Source of the DNA: Irpex lacteus
Taxonomy: Eukaryota; Basidiomycota; Agaricomycetes; Polyporales; Irpicaceae
Direction of reading: 5' to 3'
NCBI GenBank assembly: GCA_001986395.2
Contig: MQVO02000019.1
Span: forward strand, 618,059-682,058
DNA length: 64,000 nt
A program made the position numbers and the translations under genes. Shown in pieces: positions 1 to 10,890 of this stretch. Every line of letters starts with the position of its first letter. Position 1 is the stretch's first letter. The notes beneath the pieces are model-generated. The model searched no databases and was not told the DNA's origin. It saw only the letters and a list, made by a program, of their open reading frames with translations.

Positions 1-3000
1 CGAGGCAGAGCGCGCAGATGGGACCTCCAAGCCCAGCTCCTTGCTCAGGCCCCAGACCATACGTCTCTGCTTGAAGTCATTGATGCAGGCCAGCCATTTT
101 TTTACAGACCAATTTCGAAGAAGACTGCCACAAACCACGCCTTCGCAGAGCGGCTGTGGTTGGACTACTTCACAGTCATTCTTAAGAGCGAGGAAGCAGC
201 TCAAGCGGCCCTTGCCAAGGGTGCCAAGCTGCCCGAATTGAAGTTAATGCAGCATTTCATCAAGGTTTGCGCTACCACAGGGTGTTCGCTTCTTGGGGTC
301 GACGATGTCACAGGATGGTCCTACAACACCACAAGGAAGTTTATGGGGATGGTGTTTGGTATGGTAAGTGTCATTGTAGCATATATGCGCAACAATCCAT
401 CACCAACCATCGCCTGTTACAGCTCCATCAGCATGGTGTAGAAGACTCTACTACCGTGTATCGTGAGCAAATGACAAGGGTGAGATAAACTTCATTAAAT
501 GAGTCCACTCACCATAGGCAAATTGTCTTCTTATACGCTCTAATATTCTCGTTCACAGGCGGTCGAAACCTGGGCAAAGGTAGACAAAATTATCACCACG
601 CAGCGGAAGCCCAAGTACACTGTTCGCGACATCGACTACATCCGAATCAAAGCGGCTATCCATAACTCTGATATTGTGAAAGGCATTGACTCTCATTTCC
701 AGGTGTGTGGACAGTGACACACGCTATTCCCAGTTCCAACTTCAAAACATTAACCTTTCAAATTGTGATGATCTAACGTTCACAGCACTCAGCTGCTCAT
801 GGGTGCATGTACGATCTCGGTTCCAGACCTGGCCAGTACGCCAAAGAACCAGCATACGCTGGGACGAACGAGGTCTTGTGCCTTGGGGTAAGTCTTGTTT
901 TAGAGCGGCCTTTGTTCTCCGTCTTTGACATTCGGATGTCACAGCATATAGATTGGACTATTCCAGCCTGGGACGAGTCCATTACGGTTGTCCTATACTT
1001 CCAATTCCACTTCATGAAAGGCATGAGAGGTGATGCAGGCGCTGTGTGAGTAACACTTCATAATCCTGATGCTCCGTGTTTATTAGGATGATAATAATAC
1101 ATATCTCTGTAGAACTCATGCCGCGTTACACTCACTGCCTAGCCGCAAGGCATACTATGATACATCTTTGGAGCTCCTGGCGATGACCATCCATCGCGGT
1201 GTTTTTGAAGAGGACGTGAGGAGTTGGCTTCTAAATGCTGACTTGCGCCCTACGCAATATCTGGTAAAGCTCAGGGTAAAGCCAGAGTTTCAGAATCAAC
1301 CTGTATTCACCTCCGTCGACGGCGAAAGAGCTATGCACTACAGCACATTGCGCGCCGTTGAGACACCTAGCCACACCCTAAAGAACACAAATACCAACCA
1401 CCTAACCCTGAGAGGGCGATAACGTGGCCAGTGATGGGTGGGGAGTGTATAGTGCGAGCGAAGGGGACCTCTGAGGCCCAGGTCTAACCCAAGGTCTCTG
1501 GGGGAAAGCGGGGGTGAAGCGAATGTAAATACCCACTAAAGTGAGTCTAGAGAGCACTTGACCGAGCACAAGGGGAGTAAAACAATGATAGAGCGAAGGG
1601 AAAATCGTAATAAAGCTCAAAAACCACACTATAACTAATAGCGAAGCGGCCGACGTAGCAACGAGCTCAGAGTGAGCGCAGAAGCAAAGCAAAAGCAAAA
1701 CAGACGTCCAGGCAAGTTAAAGGACGCCAGGCCGAGCTGAATAATGTAAAACAACGAAGCGAGCGAGCGAAAATCAACAATGAGCTCGAGAAACGGCTGG
1801 GAGGTCAAGAACGCAAAGGCCGACGCAATAAAACACAAATAACTCCTCAGAACCTCTGTCGCTGATGCTTGGAGGGTCAAGCGAGACTTGTTGAAGCATC
1901 TAGGGGCCGTCGGGTACGCTGGCAGACGCAGTGGACGCAGTAGAACGCAGGGAAACACAGAAATCGCAGGGGAACGCAAACTCGGCCGCAGAACTGAGGG
2001 GTGGACGATGGGGGGAGAGTCTCTTGTCCTGCTAACGATGGTTACAGGTGGTATATGTGTCTACGAGTGTCCATCAATCAAAGGAACAGACCGGAATTGT
2101 AAGGGAAAGGTAGGAAAGGGGTAAAGTCCGAAATATGACCGAAACACCAAACACGGCCGATAGGACCGAACAAGACGCCCCGGGGAGCCTCAGGATGTAT
2201 GGCCGAGGGCCTTGAAATGCACCTGAGTGATAGAGCAAGTGGGCCGAGTCATTTTGGGCCTTGGCCGCTCGAATTGGGCCGAGGTTTGGTCCGATTGTGC
2301 GAGGCTCGATTCTGCCAATCATGCGCGCATTAGGAGGGTTAGACCTGGCCTGGAAAGTGTCTGCGAGCACTCCAAACACTAGGCAATCACAGGTAGAGGT
2401 GAACCGAGCTATAGCAAGTAGGATTGGTGCCAACTGCTGACGGGGAGAGCAAGGGATTAAGGAAATGGTCGAGAGCGCAAGGAATGAGGTACGGGCCTCG
2501 GACCTCGGCCCAGAGGTATAGTGGGAGCAAGCGAGAGGTTCTGGGAGCTGAAGCGAGATGATAGAAGGATGGGCCGAGCAAGAGAAAAGGTCATAGTTGA
2601 GCCGTATGGCCTAGTTTGCGGTCCAGCGTTTGAGCCACGTATCACCGTAGCCCAAACTGTACGTGACCACTTTGGATGGAAACGTACGTTTTTCACAAGT
2701 TACGCTCACGCAATACAATCATTGCTTATTGATTGGCTCTCGACGCTCTAGATTTCACATTGCGTACCTACCGCTATTCCTGGGCTGGACGAATGGCCGG
2801 ACTATTGAGTCGAGTGAGTTGCACTTTCCCAACGCCTATACCGCTATGTACAAGACACTAATTTTGTGCCACTTCCTCAGGCGCATTTGACCTATCTGAT
2901 GGGTCATCGGTACTCCAGCCATCAAGCCAACTCCACTTACCAAGCTCCTGGCCGTTCAAGAGACATAACAGCCTTGCGCCATAGTGACCACGAGGACGCC

Positions 3001-3468
3001 ACACCCGTCAACTTCCATTACTCTCATGCAGCGACCGGAACATTGGCTGCTCCGATATCAGTACTGTCGGAGCCTGATCGTCAGATGTTCGATGGGGACA
3101 AGGATTTGCAAGCCGCAATTAGATCGTACACGAAGGCTGAAGACGCGGTGAAGGCAAAGACTAGTGGCCGCACATCCGTAGATTTGCTAAACAGCGTAAG
3201 CATAATAACTCAATTTTGAAATCGTCCCTCTCATATATCTCCGTGAACAGCCCGAAGAAGTGCTTTCCAGCAAGGTCGAAAAATTCGTTGATGAAGCTCA
3301 AAAGTGGTGGTCCTCTGTTCTCCAGCGCTACTGCGCTCTGTTTTACAGGGTAAATCGTCTTGGTCTTCGACATTCTTGTCACTTGACAATGACTTCAAGT
3401 TGAAGATACTTATCCAGACATATGTCTTCTTGTGCTGGCGCTGCTACTCTGGAAACTCAGAGGCATGA
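1..3468 (+). pseudogene. DUF3435-type tyrosine-recombinase-like gene, 5'-truncated by the window and interrupted
   Basis: Successive exons (about 1-363, 422-480, 559-702, 787-890, 945-1048, 1114-1350, 2757-2809, 2881-3195, 3251-3349 and 3418-3468) join into one protein like the DUF3435/Crypton-type recombinases. Visible marks are a 'GSRPGQ' box followed by 'AGTNEVLCLG'; the 'LELLAMTIHRGVF' segment after it; a late arginine-rich box (TLRTYRYSWAGRM); and a 'LMGHRYSSHQANSTYQ' box resembling the catalytic His...Tyr end of tyrosine recombinases. These enzymes cut and rejoin DNA and are usually borne by mobile elements. The N-terminus lies outside the window. About 1.3-1.4 kb of unrelated sequence separates the exon ending near 1350 from the one starting near 2757, without a normal intron donor, so the gene is probably dead. 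The family call is fairly likely; no catalytic assignment is proven. Confidence 0.55.
1423..2756. other. purine-rich non-coding insertion within the recombinase gene
   Basis: This stretch separates two halves of the recombinase-like gene. The + strand is strongly enriched in A and G, with recurrent GGGCCGAG-like and GAGCGAGCGA-like words, especially at 1740-1780 and 2150-2600. I see no coding exon, no clear terminal inverted repeat and no convincing target-site duplication. It could be a decayed retroelement or the body of a non-autonomous element; its type cannot be named from sequence alone. Confidence 0.4.
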
Positions 3469-3508
3469 TAGGCACTATGAGAATGGTGACAAGAGTATGT
3501 TTAATATA

Positions 3509-3591
3509 GCCGCCATGGCGCAATGGTCGCGCGTCTCTTTCCTAATTGGGATATACAGGAGAAGGTTGTGGGTTCGAGCCCCACTGGTGGT
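3509..3591 (+). tRNA. tRNA-Arg (anticodon CCU) with a 12-base intron
   Basis: The sequence folds as a complete tRNA. The acceptor is GCCGCCA (3509-3515) with TGGTGGT (3585-3591), including two G-U pairs. The D-stem is GCGC/GCGC (3518-3521, 3529-3532). The anticodon stem is TCTCT (3534-3538) with GGAGA (3558-3562). The T-arm is GTGGG-TTCGAGC-CCCAC (3568-3584). Removing 12 bases (3545-3556) from the anticodon loop at the usual 37/38 site leaves a 7-base loop TTCCTAA with anticodon CCU (3541-3543), which reads AGG arginine codons. A T-run follows at 3590-3595. The tRNA-Trp gene of fungi has a similar body, but its anticodon would be CCA. Confidence 0.88.
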
Positions 3592-3624
3592 TTTTATTTT
3601 GCTCCTCTATTACTTCAAAACTAG

Positions 3625-4153
3625 TAGTGTTGTGTTGAGTCGAGTCCAACTCACCAAGTCAACTTGACTCGTGAGTTCGCCTAGCAAAACTCGGAAAATG
3701 AGTTGAGTTGAGTTTCACACTTGAGTCGACTCACGAGTTGCTGACGAGACTGCATCCACCATACCTGATTGGCCAGGACACGGTTTCCCATTCGTTTCAG
3801 CCTGTCGACGTCAGTCTGTTTACATGAGTACACGCATCTATACCTGTGAAAGCAGGCCGGTGTCAAGGTGCAGCCAGTAAAACACTTTCAGAGGCACATG
3901 CATACATACCCCTGCTTTCACAGATCATCTTGCTGGACCTTACAATGCAAATAATATTCTAGACACTCTTGGGTGATAATAATTATCTTTCAACCCTTCT
4001 GAATCGGTGAAAACAACTTTCCTCACACTGCACGGGGAAACCCGAAGCTCGTGGTGCAAACTCGCAAGTCGACTCAGTAACTCGACTTGGCTCAACTCAT
4101 GATGTCGAGTTTGTCCAAGTTTGATCAACTCAACTCAACTCAACCCAACACTA
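3625..4153. mobile_element. non-autonomous hAT-like MITE (529 bp) with 8-bp target duplication
   Basis: The ends are inverted: TAGTGTTGTGTTGAGTCGAG at the left, and at the right the reverse complement of TAGTGTTGGGTTGAGTTGAG. The first bases fit the hAT terminal rule (YARNG). Immediately outside lie 8-bp direct repeats, AAAACTAG (3617-3624) and AAAACTGG (4154-4161), matching at 7 of 8 positions, the size typical of hAT insertions. The arms inside each end are filled with GAGTTGAGTC / GACTCAACTC words, so each arm can also pair with itself. No transposase is encoded. The element lies 33 bases downstream of the tRNA-Arg gene. Confidence 0.75.
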
Positions 4154-4234
4154 AAAACTGGTCTATGGCTTGTACCATAGCAGAAGCAATAATCTCAAGA
4201 AGAGAAACTTAGGTTCTATCTTGCAACTCTATTT

Positions 4235-4352
4235 CCCTAGAAGCATCAGCTGTCTCTTCATACCTCCTGTGGTCCTTGCTGCTCTGAGTAAGAGTAAGAG
4301 AGAGATAGAAGATACCAGACAATCAGATTCCGGGGTTGAGCCCTGCTAGGGC
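4235..4352 (+). other. degenerate tRNA-like relic
   Basis: CCCTAG (4235-4240) pairs with CTAGGG (4346-4351), like the two strands of a tRNA acceptor stem. A T-arm-like GGGGTTGAGCCC (4332-4343) precedes the 3' strand, and a long T-run (4353 onward, with a second run after one C) follows, as in Pol III terminators. The D-arm does not pair, the B-box lacks one base, and the 118-base spacing is too long for a plain tRNA. It could be a tRNA pseudogene or the head of a SINE. Tentative. Confidence 0.3.
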
Positions 4353-4703
4353 TTTTTTTTTTTCTTTTTTTCTCATTATTGCACAAAAATATAGCATAGG
4401 CCAGGCAGTCACTGTCAATCCCCACATTCAGATTGATTCAATTGTGATTCTACCTCACAATTCCCCACAAAGGAAACAGATATGAATTAAAACACGCTAT
4501 CAAATATTCATTTATCCAATAGTTCAGTAGCCATACCAGGTCCACACTAATCCGAGAATAAATTGCGAGCAGCCAACACCCTATTCGTCAATGCATTCAG
4601 GTTTGCCATCGGCAATGACCGTCACCTCCGGCGTCAGTTCGACATCAAAGGCCTAGCCTTCGAGATGCGCTCACCTGCGTGCACGCTTTCCAAATCAACC
4701 ACC

Positions 4704-5509
4704 ATGTCAAAGACACTCAGCAATGGCACACTCAGTCTTCGATTCATGCAAAATGCCCAACGAGCAAGGCAACAGGCACAGGTAGAGCTCGAGCAAGCAA
4801 AAATCAAAGACGAGGCGGAGTGGGAGGTTTCGCGAGAAACGAAGGAAGCATGGGGAATTATTTCATCGTCTTCCGATATCAAGTGAGTCGTTGTCGAATT
4901 TATGACGGTTCACGTAATTCTGACCAAGAAAAGTGGAGCAGAGACAAAAACTTCGCATGAAGCCTCGTATATACCCTTCATGTTCTCCACGGGATCATCC
5001 AGTGCGGAGGCTGGTTCTGCGCGACCTAGAGGTCGCAGAACATTCAATGCCAAGGGTTCGGAGGTGAAGGAGGAACCAGTAAGTCTCATTTATCGTGACC
5101 TTATCTCTATTCAACTGTTTTACGCTAGAGCGAGATCAAAGCTGGTGACCCGGTTCAGGCCGCGCAAACCGAAAATTCCAAGGCCAAGCGACTGACATCG
5201 ATATCGGGATTCAAACCACCGTTGCCAATAAAGCGCAAGGACTCTGGTAAGGTGAAGGCAAAGACAGCGCAGGAGTCTATCCGCGAAGACACCAGAACTC
5301 GACCACCGTCATACCATCTGAAGGACGATCAGCCTACTAGTACTCCCGGTGGATTCGTAAAACCGGCTGGCGTTGACGGTCCGTCGGTCAACGGCTCGAA
5401 GACGGCTGGCTCCTCGATGTCGTTGAAGCGGGAACGTGACTCTATAGCTGGCGATACTTCGTCAGCTACGAAACGCAAAAAGAAGAAGGAAGTACAGCTG
5501 ATCGAGTAG
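4704..5509 (+). CDS. MPP6: MPP6-family nuclear exosome cofactor
   Basis: The CDS is join(4704..4883, 4929..5078, 5129..5509), 236 residues, with both introns in phase 0. It starts MSKTLSNGTLSLRFMQNAQR, matching the short 'LS..L..MKFMQR' head of M-phase phosphoprotein 6 (human MPHOSPH6, yeast Mpp6). The middle block 'SYIPFMF...GRRTFNAKGSE' matches the second conserved Mpp6 region, which in yeast contacts the exosome subunit Rrp40. The C-terminus is lysine-rich (KRKKKKE, about residue 228), fitting a nuclear RNA-binding protein. In yeast and man, Mpp6 helps recruit the helicase Mtr4 to the nuclear exosome and assists 5.8S rRNA 3'-end maturation and RNA surveillance. The 5' ATG follows a stretch without an alternative conserved start. 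The gene looks intact. Confidence 0.85.
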
Positions 5510-8500
5510 CGTGCTTGCATCGTACTCCGAGGGTCGAATGACTCTAACACTCCATATCCTCCCCGGCTCTTGATGCTCTGACCCCCAAGAAGCTAAGAGG
5601 TCGTCCGTCAGCTGATTGCCCCCCGCGCTGTCCTTTTCATGTGGCTCATTCAATAACTCACGCACACCGCATTCCGCCTTGGCTCATGAAAGAAGCAACA
5701 CATCCTCCATCCACATGAGCACCTTCGCTCCGCACCTATTACAATCCGCCTTCGTAACCTCGCGAGCCCTGGGGCAATCTCTGCTCGGCGCTCCGTTTCA
5801 TTGACGCAGGAAGATAGTTCGTTTGGAGATGAGCGAGCGAACAGACAGATCTCGCATCCAATAACAGTCAGTTCTTAACATATCACCTCGTTGTATCCTC
5901 TCCGTTCCATCCCATACAATTATCCTGTGACTCAACACTTAGCGGAGGTGTCTATCGTGTGATCGGAGCTTCACCCTTGTGTGAGGCATTCAGGTACGTT
6001 TTCTCAGAACAGTCAGTCATCCTCAAGCTCTTTGACTCCAGGCTTTCGCCCCCTCTGCATCGAATAGCTCTTCACGTAACTTCCCGAAGTCAGCAGAGCC
6101 TAGTACCCCCATCGTGAGTATCGCATGGAAATGCCCTTGTAGCTCCACAGCCGGCTTGGGCCAATACATCGGCAAAGACAGGCCCGAAGTACGTGCTGGA
6201 CGCGGGTGGTAGCTTTATATTGACGTGAATCGAAGCCCTCGACAATAGAGGTACGGACGGGCGATCATTACAGAGCTCTCAACTACATCATAAAGTTCAC
6301 AGAAAACGGTGCGAGAAGCTGTCGAGCGTGAAGATGTGAGTTTCCAAATCACGTCGGCCGTTCACGGCGGAGGCGCTGCTAGAACGCAGCCAGAACGCTA
6401 CGAAGGGATCTCCTGCGAACGCGTTGAACGGCAGAGTGAAATGACCACATCTTCGCACGACCGCCCAGGCTGGACCGCGGGGTACGGTGGTTTGATCACT
6501 CGGTGCCTAGTAACCCGCCGCCGGTGTCGTCTGGTGTCGTCGACAGTGATTATCAGGGACGAATGCTGTAACACGATCGAACGGAAGAAGCATGCGTTCA
6601 CGTACCCTGAGTCGGAAGAATATCAGAAGCCTCGTGAACTTCATCGTTCTTTCATTGGTCGTGTCAGATGGTGTTATTGAATGTGAGCAATCTTCGACAT
6701 CCGTGTCAATGACAGCACCACCAAGTGGTGGATATACCAACGGGCGTGAGATGTCATGTTGTACAGTGTGAGAGTGATCAACGGCAAGATCATGGTGGGA
6801 GGGCAGACAACGAACCATAGAAGCTCATCGTCCGCTGCTTCTCGCGCCGTAATATGCGTCAGTGTCCCGCTCGACGTCGAAGATGATCATGACAGACCCG
6901 CAGACGGCGGAGACACGAAGCGGAGACGATCATCCCTGAGAGCGACAGTGTTCGTGTCGGAATCGTGTGCGGGATCGCAGTAGCATTGCGCAATATTCTG
7001 GCATACGTGAATTTGTATCCAAGACCAGGGTGATAAGTTCATTCACCGCACACTCACCGTTAAATCCGGGCATGTTCCGCGTACGATAGAACGGATTTTA
7101 CTGTAATAATGATCCCGAGTCACTCACAAGACCCTGGAACCTCAGTTTGACAGTACCTGTACGACATTCGTTGTTATGAGATGCGTAGCATGAACGATTG
7201 TTCAGAGTCTGTTCAGATCGGTCATCCGAGGAGCCCTTGCGCACCTATATATCAGGCAGGGGTAGCAACGTCATCTTGAGCGGTAGATAGCAGTGTCATT
7301 CAGGGGGATGTGCGTGCTTGACAGATATGTTATGAAAGTTCTCCGAGGTCCTCGAAAGATTCAGTGGCACGATACAGCAATGTAGATGATCAAAGCTACG
7401 CAGACCTGCGTCCCGTATACACTGCAGTGCCGTGTGTCAGCTGTTACAAACCAAAGTGCCTCAGTCAGAACGTACCAGAGCGCGGAGATCTCCCCTCGAC
7501 CAGTCGTGTCGTATTGAGTAGTCCTATATAGCATTTCAATGGTCCGTTAAGCAATAAGACGAGTCAGTGGAGACATATCTAGCAGATTCAGCTACTCAAT
7601 AGCCGAGGGACAACGCGGAACACGGACGTGAACCCGATGATACCATCGCTGGTAAACAATAGTGGCGTCGACGTATTCTTTAATATACTGAACATGTGGC
7701 ACTCTCGGCACAGCTTCTTGCTGCAAGAAGAGTTCCGTTGGCAGTATGGCAGCAGTTGTACCTCATTCAAGAGATCGACGCACCGCTTTCATCTTCCCTA
7801 CCAGATTGCCTGACAGCGAAGAATATAGAAAACACACAGTAATGGCTGGTCTATTGCAACCTCTGGAAAGATATCGGCACCGAGGAACCCGCAAGAGGTT
7901 AAGTGCGAAATGCTCGCAGGAAGACCTCTGTATGGTCAATTGCGTCAGATAATTCGATGGCTATGGAAAAGAACTAGGATCGCTCATGGAGAAGAGTGGG
8001 AAAGAATCCGATGGCTTCATTGATATCTGGTCACAGGAATTTGCCATTAGATACCGGACGTTAAGTGACCGACGTGACCGGAACACGATACCTGCCATAA
8101 TCATGCGCCCAGTTTGTTCACTCACGTCCCAGTGCTGTAGCAGCTGCTGCCTCAAGGCATGATAGCCTGAGCACACACCTTACGCTCGTAAGTAGCACTA
8201 GCTGCTACATACTACTATGCCATACGAGAGTGGAGTGAACCCGTTCTGGGAGGCGCATTGTCAGGGCCAAGCTTGAAAAGTCGCAAGCGAAAGACCCTTG
8301 TTCCCATTTTTACCGGACGGGGCCTCAAGTTGGTTCTAAAAAGGGCTAAAGTCATCCTTGCCCATCCATTGGGCGCAATGTGGCATATAGACCACGCGCA
8401 TCCAGGGTCCGTAGCTGCAAGACCATGTTTTGCATACACTTTCGCGACCATTACGACCTGTTTATCAAAAGTGAGATTGATCCTGTGGGCCTGGATACAA

Positions 8501-10111
8501 CTGGGACCGTACATAATATGGAATAAAGACGGCGGCGGCGGAGGCTTGAGAGACCTGTCAAAGCTTTCTGGTTCCTTACCACTGAGTACCACTGCAACCA
8601 GGAGAAATGCTGTTCAGAAGTTATAGACGCACAGCCCACCGCTCCTCAAATGTAATGAGAATGACATACGTTGTTGAATGCGTGGATGCCGGGGACGACT
8701 TTATCCCCGATAGATACTACAGTAGGATCTGTGCAACATAGATGGCTGGATTTCCCAGATTGTGCTGGCAAGGGTCAACGATCTCGGTCCATGGCCGGCA
8801 GCGGTCAGTTACAAATGAACTTTTGCGTCAGTCCGCCTTCTGTCAAAAGATTGTCAGACTTCGAATAAGATGTTCACACGCAGGTATACTGGAAGCAGAC
8901 TCCGTCGAACGCACCTGGATGGCAGTATGAGGGCACGGGCGATGTTCGGTAAGTCGGAACTGGCTGCGCGACTAGCAAGAATCCAGAAATCCTTGTCCGG
9001 CAGTGAGGTAACCTTGAGCTCAAAGTCAAACCAAGGGCGAAGATCTTCTTCAAGGCAGCTCGGAGTATATAACGAGCCCCTCCACAGATGGAGTGGGTCT
9101 AGGGATCGCAAAAGATCGCAAAGACCTGCAGAGATGTCTCGTTCCGACGAAGCCGTTCTGATTCTCTCATGTCGACTTACCTTTGTCACGCGTGCGTATC
9201 CCTGTGCGCGTGAGAGTGCGTTTCCTAGACGCCACGGTGCCTTTGGGAATTCAAATCAAGCAGAAACTGTCAGACCAGGACCATTAGATTTCGGCATCTG
9301 AGAAATCGCTTCTCAGAGGTGGTGCAGGCGGCATCTATGTAACAAAATGATGTGTCAATGGAATACAGCTGGCCATGGCAGAACCCTTGCAATTACGCAC
9401 CTATCCGTGGTCTTCGTGCGTGGATGTTCCGAGATAGCCACATCTTTTGACTGTCCGCGGAATATCAGCACAGATCCGGGTATGGACGAACATTAGCGAG
9501 GAAATACTTCTGTGATTCCCACTGAATGAATGGAAAGCATTGAATGAATGCGACGCTTCTGACGCACGCATCTACTGGTCGTCTCAGTAGCAGAGGAGAG
9601 AAGCCCGAAATCACCTGCGTTCGTTTTCACTCTGGAAGCAAACCCACTTGATAGGATGTAATGCGGAATGCCAGGGGTGTCGAGAATATGTCTGTTCTTG
9701 CCATGTCGGCGTTGACATCGTGGTTGAATCCAGTAGAGTTCGAGATTACTTAACGCATCGAAATGTTTGGACGCAACAAATATGACTTCAAGTCCGCTCG
9801 AATTAGTAGATCTCGCTTTCCAACCTTTGACACCACAAGGTAACCAAAACCCCCACAAATGAAAGCAGTTTATTTGACAGCGGACCGAGCGACATGTGCT
9901 GTCGTAGATCATTTGGAGCCCTTAGATAGATAGGTAAGTCATTAATCTTCTCAACGTGTTTGCAACGGACACGAAAACGGTATCACCCTTCCTGGGAAAA
10001 ACGCTAAAGGCGACTACGTATACATAGATCAAGAACATATATAAAGCGCACAGAGATGCGTTCAGGTTCTCAGCTTTCCCTCCCGAAGTTTCCGCCACAG
10101 ATCTTGCTGCA
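5510..10111. other. gene-poor region, no gene supported
   Basis: About 4.6 kb without any reading frame that I can connect to a family or extend across plausible introns. Several 60-140-codon frames exist on both strands (for example 6309-6680 + and 8215-8592 -), but they overlap open frames on the other strand, show no conserved motif and have no consistent splice sites. Composition is ordinary mixed sequence with no tandem repeat. It may hold lineage-specific genes or decayed elements. Confidence 0.5.
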
Positions 10112-10890
10112 ATGAGCACAACGTTTCATCTCAGGCCCATCTCTCCGACAGCTAACTCGCCCACCTCTTCAACTGCCAGCGATCAGACTCCGCCACCTAG
10201 GCAAGACATGACTTCGCTGCCGCGGCGCCCACTATCACCATCGTCTTTGAAAGGTCAGTATCGCCGCCACAGGTTGTGAGCGCTTCATCTTACAATTAGC
10301 CTTCAGACCTCGATCTTTCTACGAACCCAAATGCGCAACCAAGAAAGTATCCCGCGCCACCAACGGGACATGAGCTTATGGCGCTCTTCCCTCCTGCTCC
10401 CCCAGTCAATGTTCTCTCTGGACCAACAAGCGGGTTCTTTCTCGCCGAAGAGCGCGCATTCTTCGCGAAGGGTGGCAAAGAAATGGTCCGGGTTCGGATA
10501 GAGGTCGACATGCCGCGCGAGGGTGACCCTGAACCACTTTCCAAACCCAGACAGTGGCCAGCATCCTCGTCTTCCCCACGTTCACAGACGTTGTCACCCC
10601 AGTCTTCTCCTCGTGATCGCATGCCATCGTCTTCTCTTCCGCCCCAACATGCCAGTCCCCCAAGATCGTCTAGAAGCGGACCGGTTACTGTTACAACTCA
10701 GCCTGTTTTCCCCATTGTGTCACATAGCACACCTCGAGCTCCACCTTACCCACTTCACGAGCGACGACACTCTGTGCAAGCAGAAACAGAAGACCTGCAT
10801 AACGATCCAGACGAAGCTTGGCGACGGCCAATGCCACACAATCAACGACGCCGAGCAGGCAAGCACACCAAACGTGTTGTCGTCAAATAG
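10112..10890 (+). CDS. uncharacterised proline/serine-rich protein
   Basis: The CDS is join(10112..10253, 10307..10890), 241 residues, with one 53-base phase-1 intron. The N-terminal part is a Ser/Pro/Thr-rich linker (SPTANSPTSSTASDQTPPPR). It is followed by a compact block at residues 71-110 with 'GHELMALFPPAPP' and 'GFFLAEERAFFAKGGKEMVR', which I recall as conserved among mushroom hypothetical proteins. The rest is Pro/Ser-rich low complexity ending in a basic tail (RRRAGKHTKR). There is no signal peptide or membrane segment, so it is probably cytosolic or nuclear. No function is known to me. Strong codon continuity across the intron supports the gene model. A downstream exon beyond 10890 cannot be excluded. 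Confidence 0.6.

Noticed and set aside
3509..3591. tRNA-Trp reading of the tRNA gene
   Set aside because: The body resembles fungal tRNA-Trp, but the anticodon loop after intron removal reads CCU, not CCA, and the intron sits at the standard 37/38 site only in this reading.
8215..8626. Two overlapping frames of about 120 codons on opposite strands
   Set aside because: Both are mutual shadows; neither has a family motif, signal peptide or good splice context.
10296..10663. Minus-strand glycine/serine-rich frames
   Set aside because: They are antisense to the well-supported Pro/Ser-rich gene at 10112-10890.
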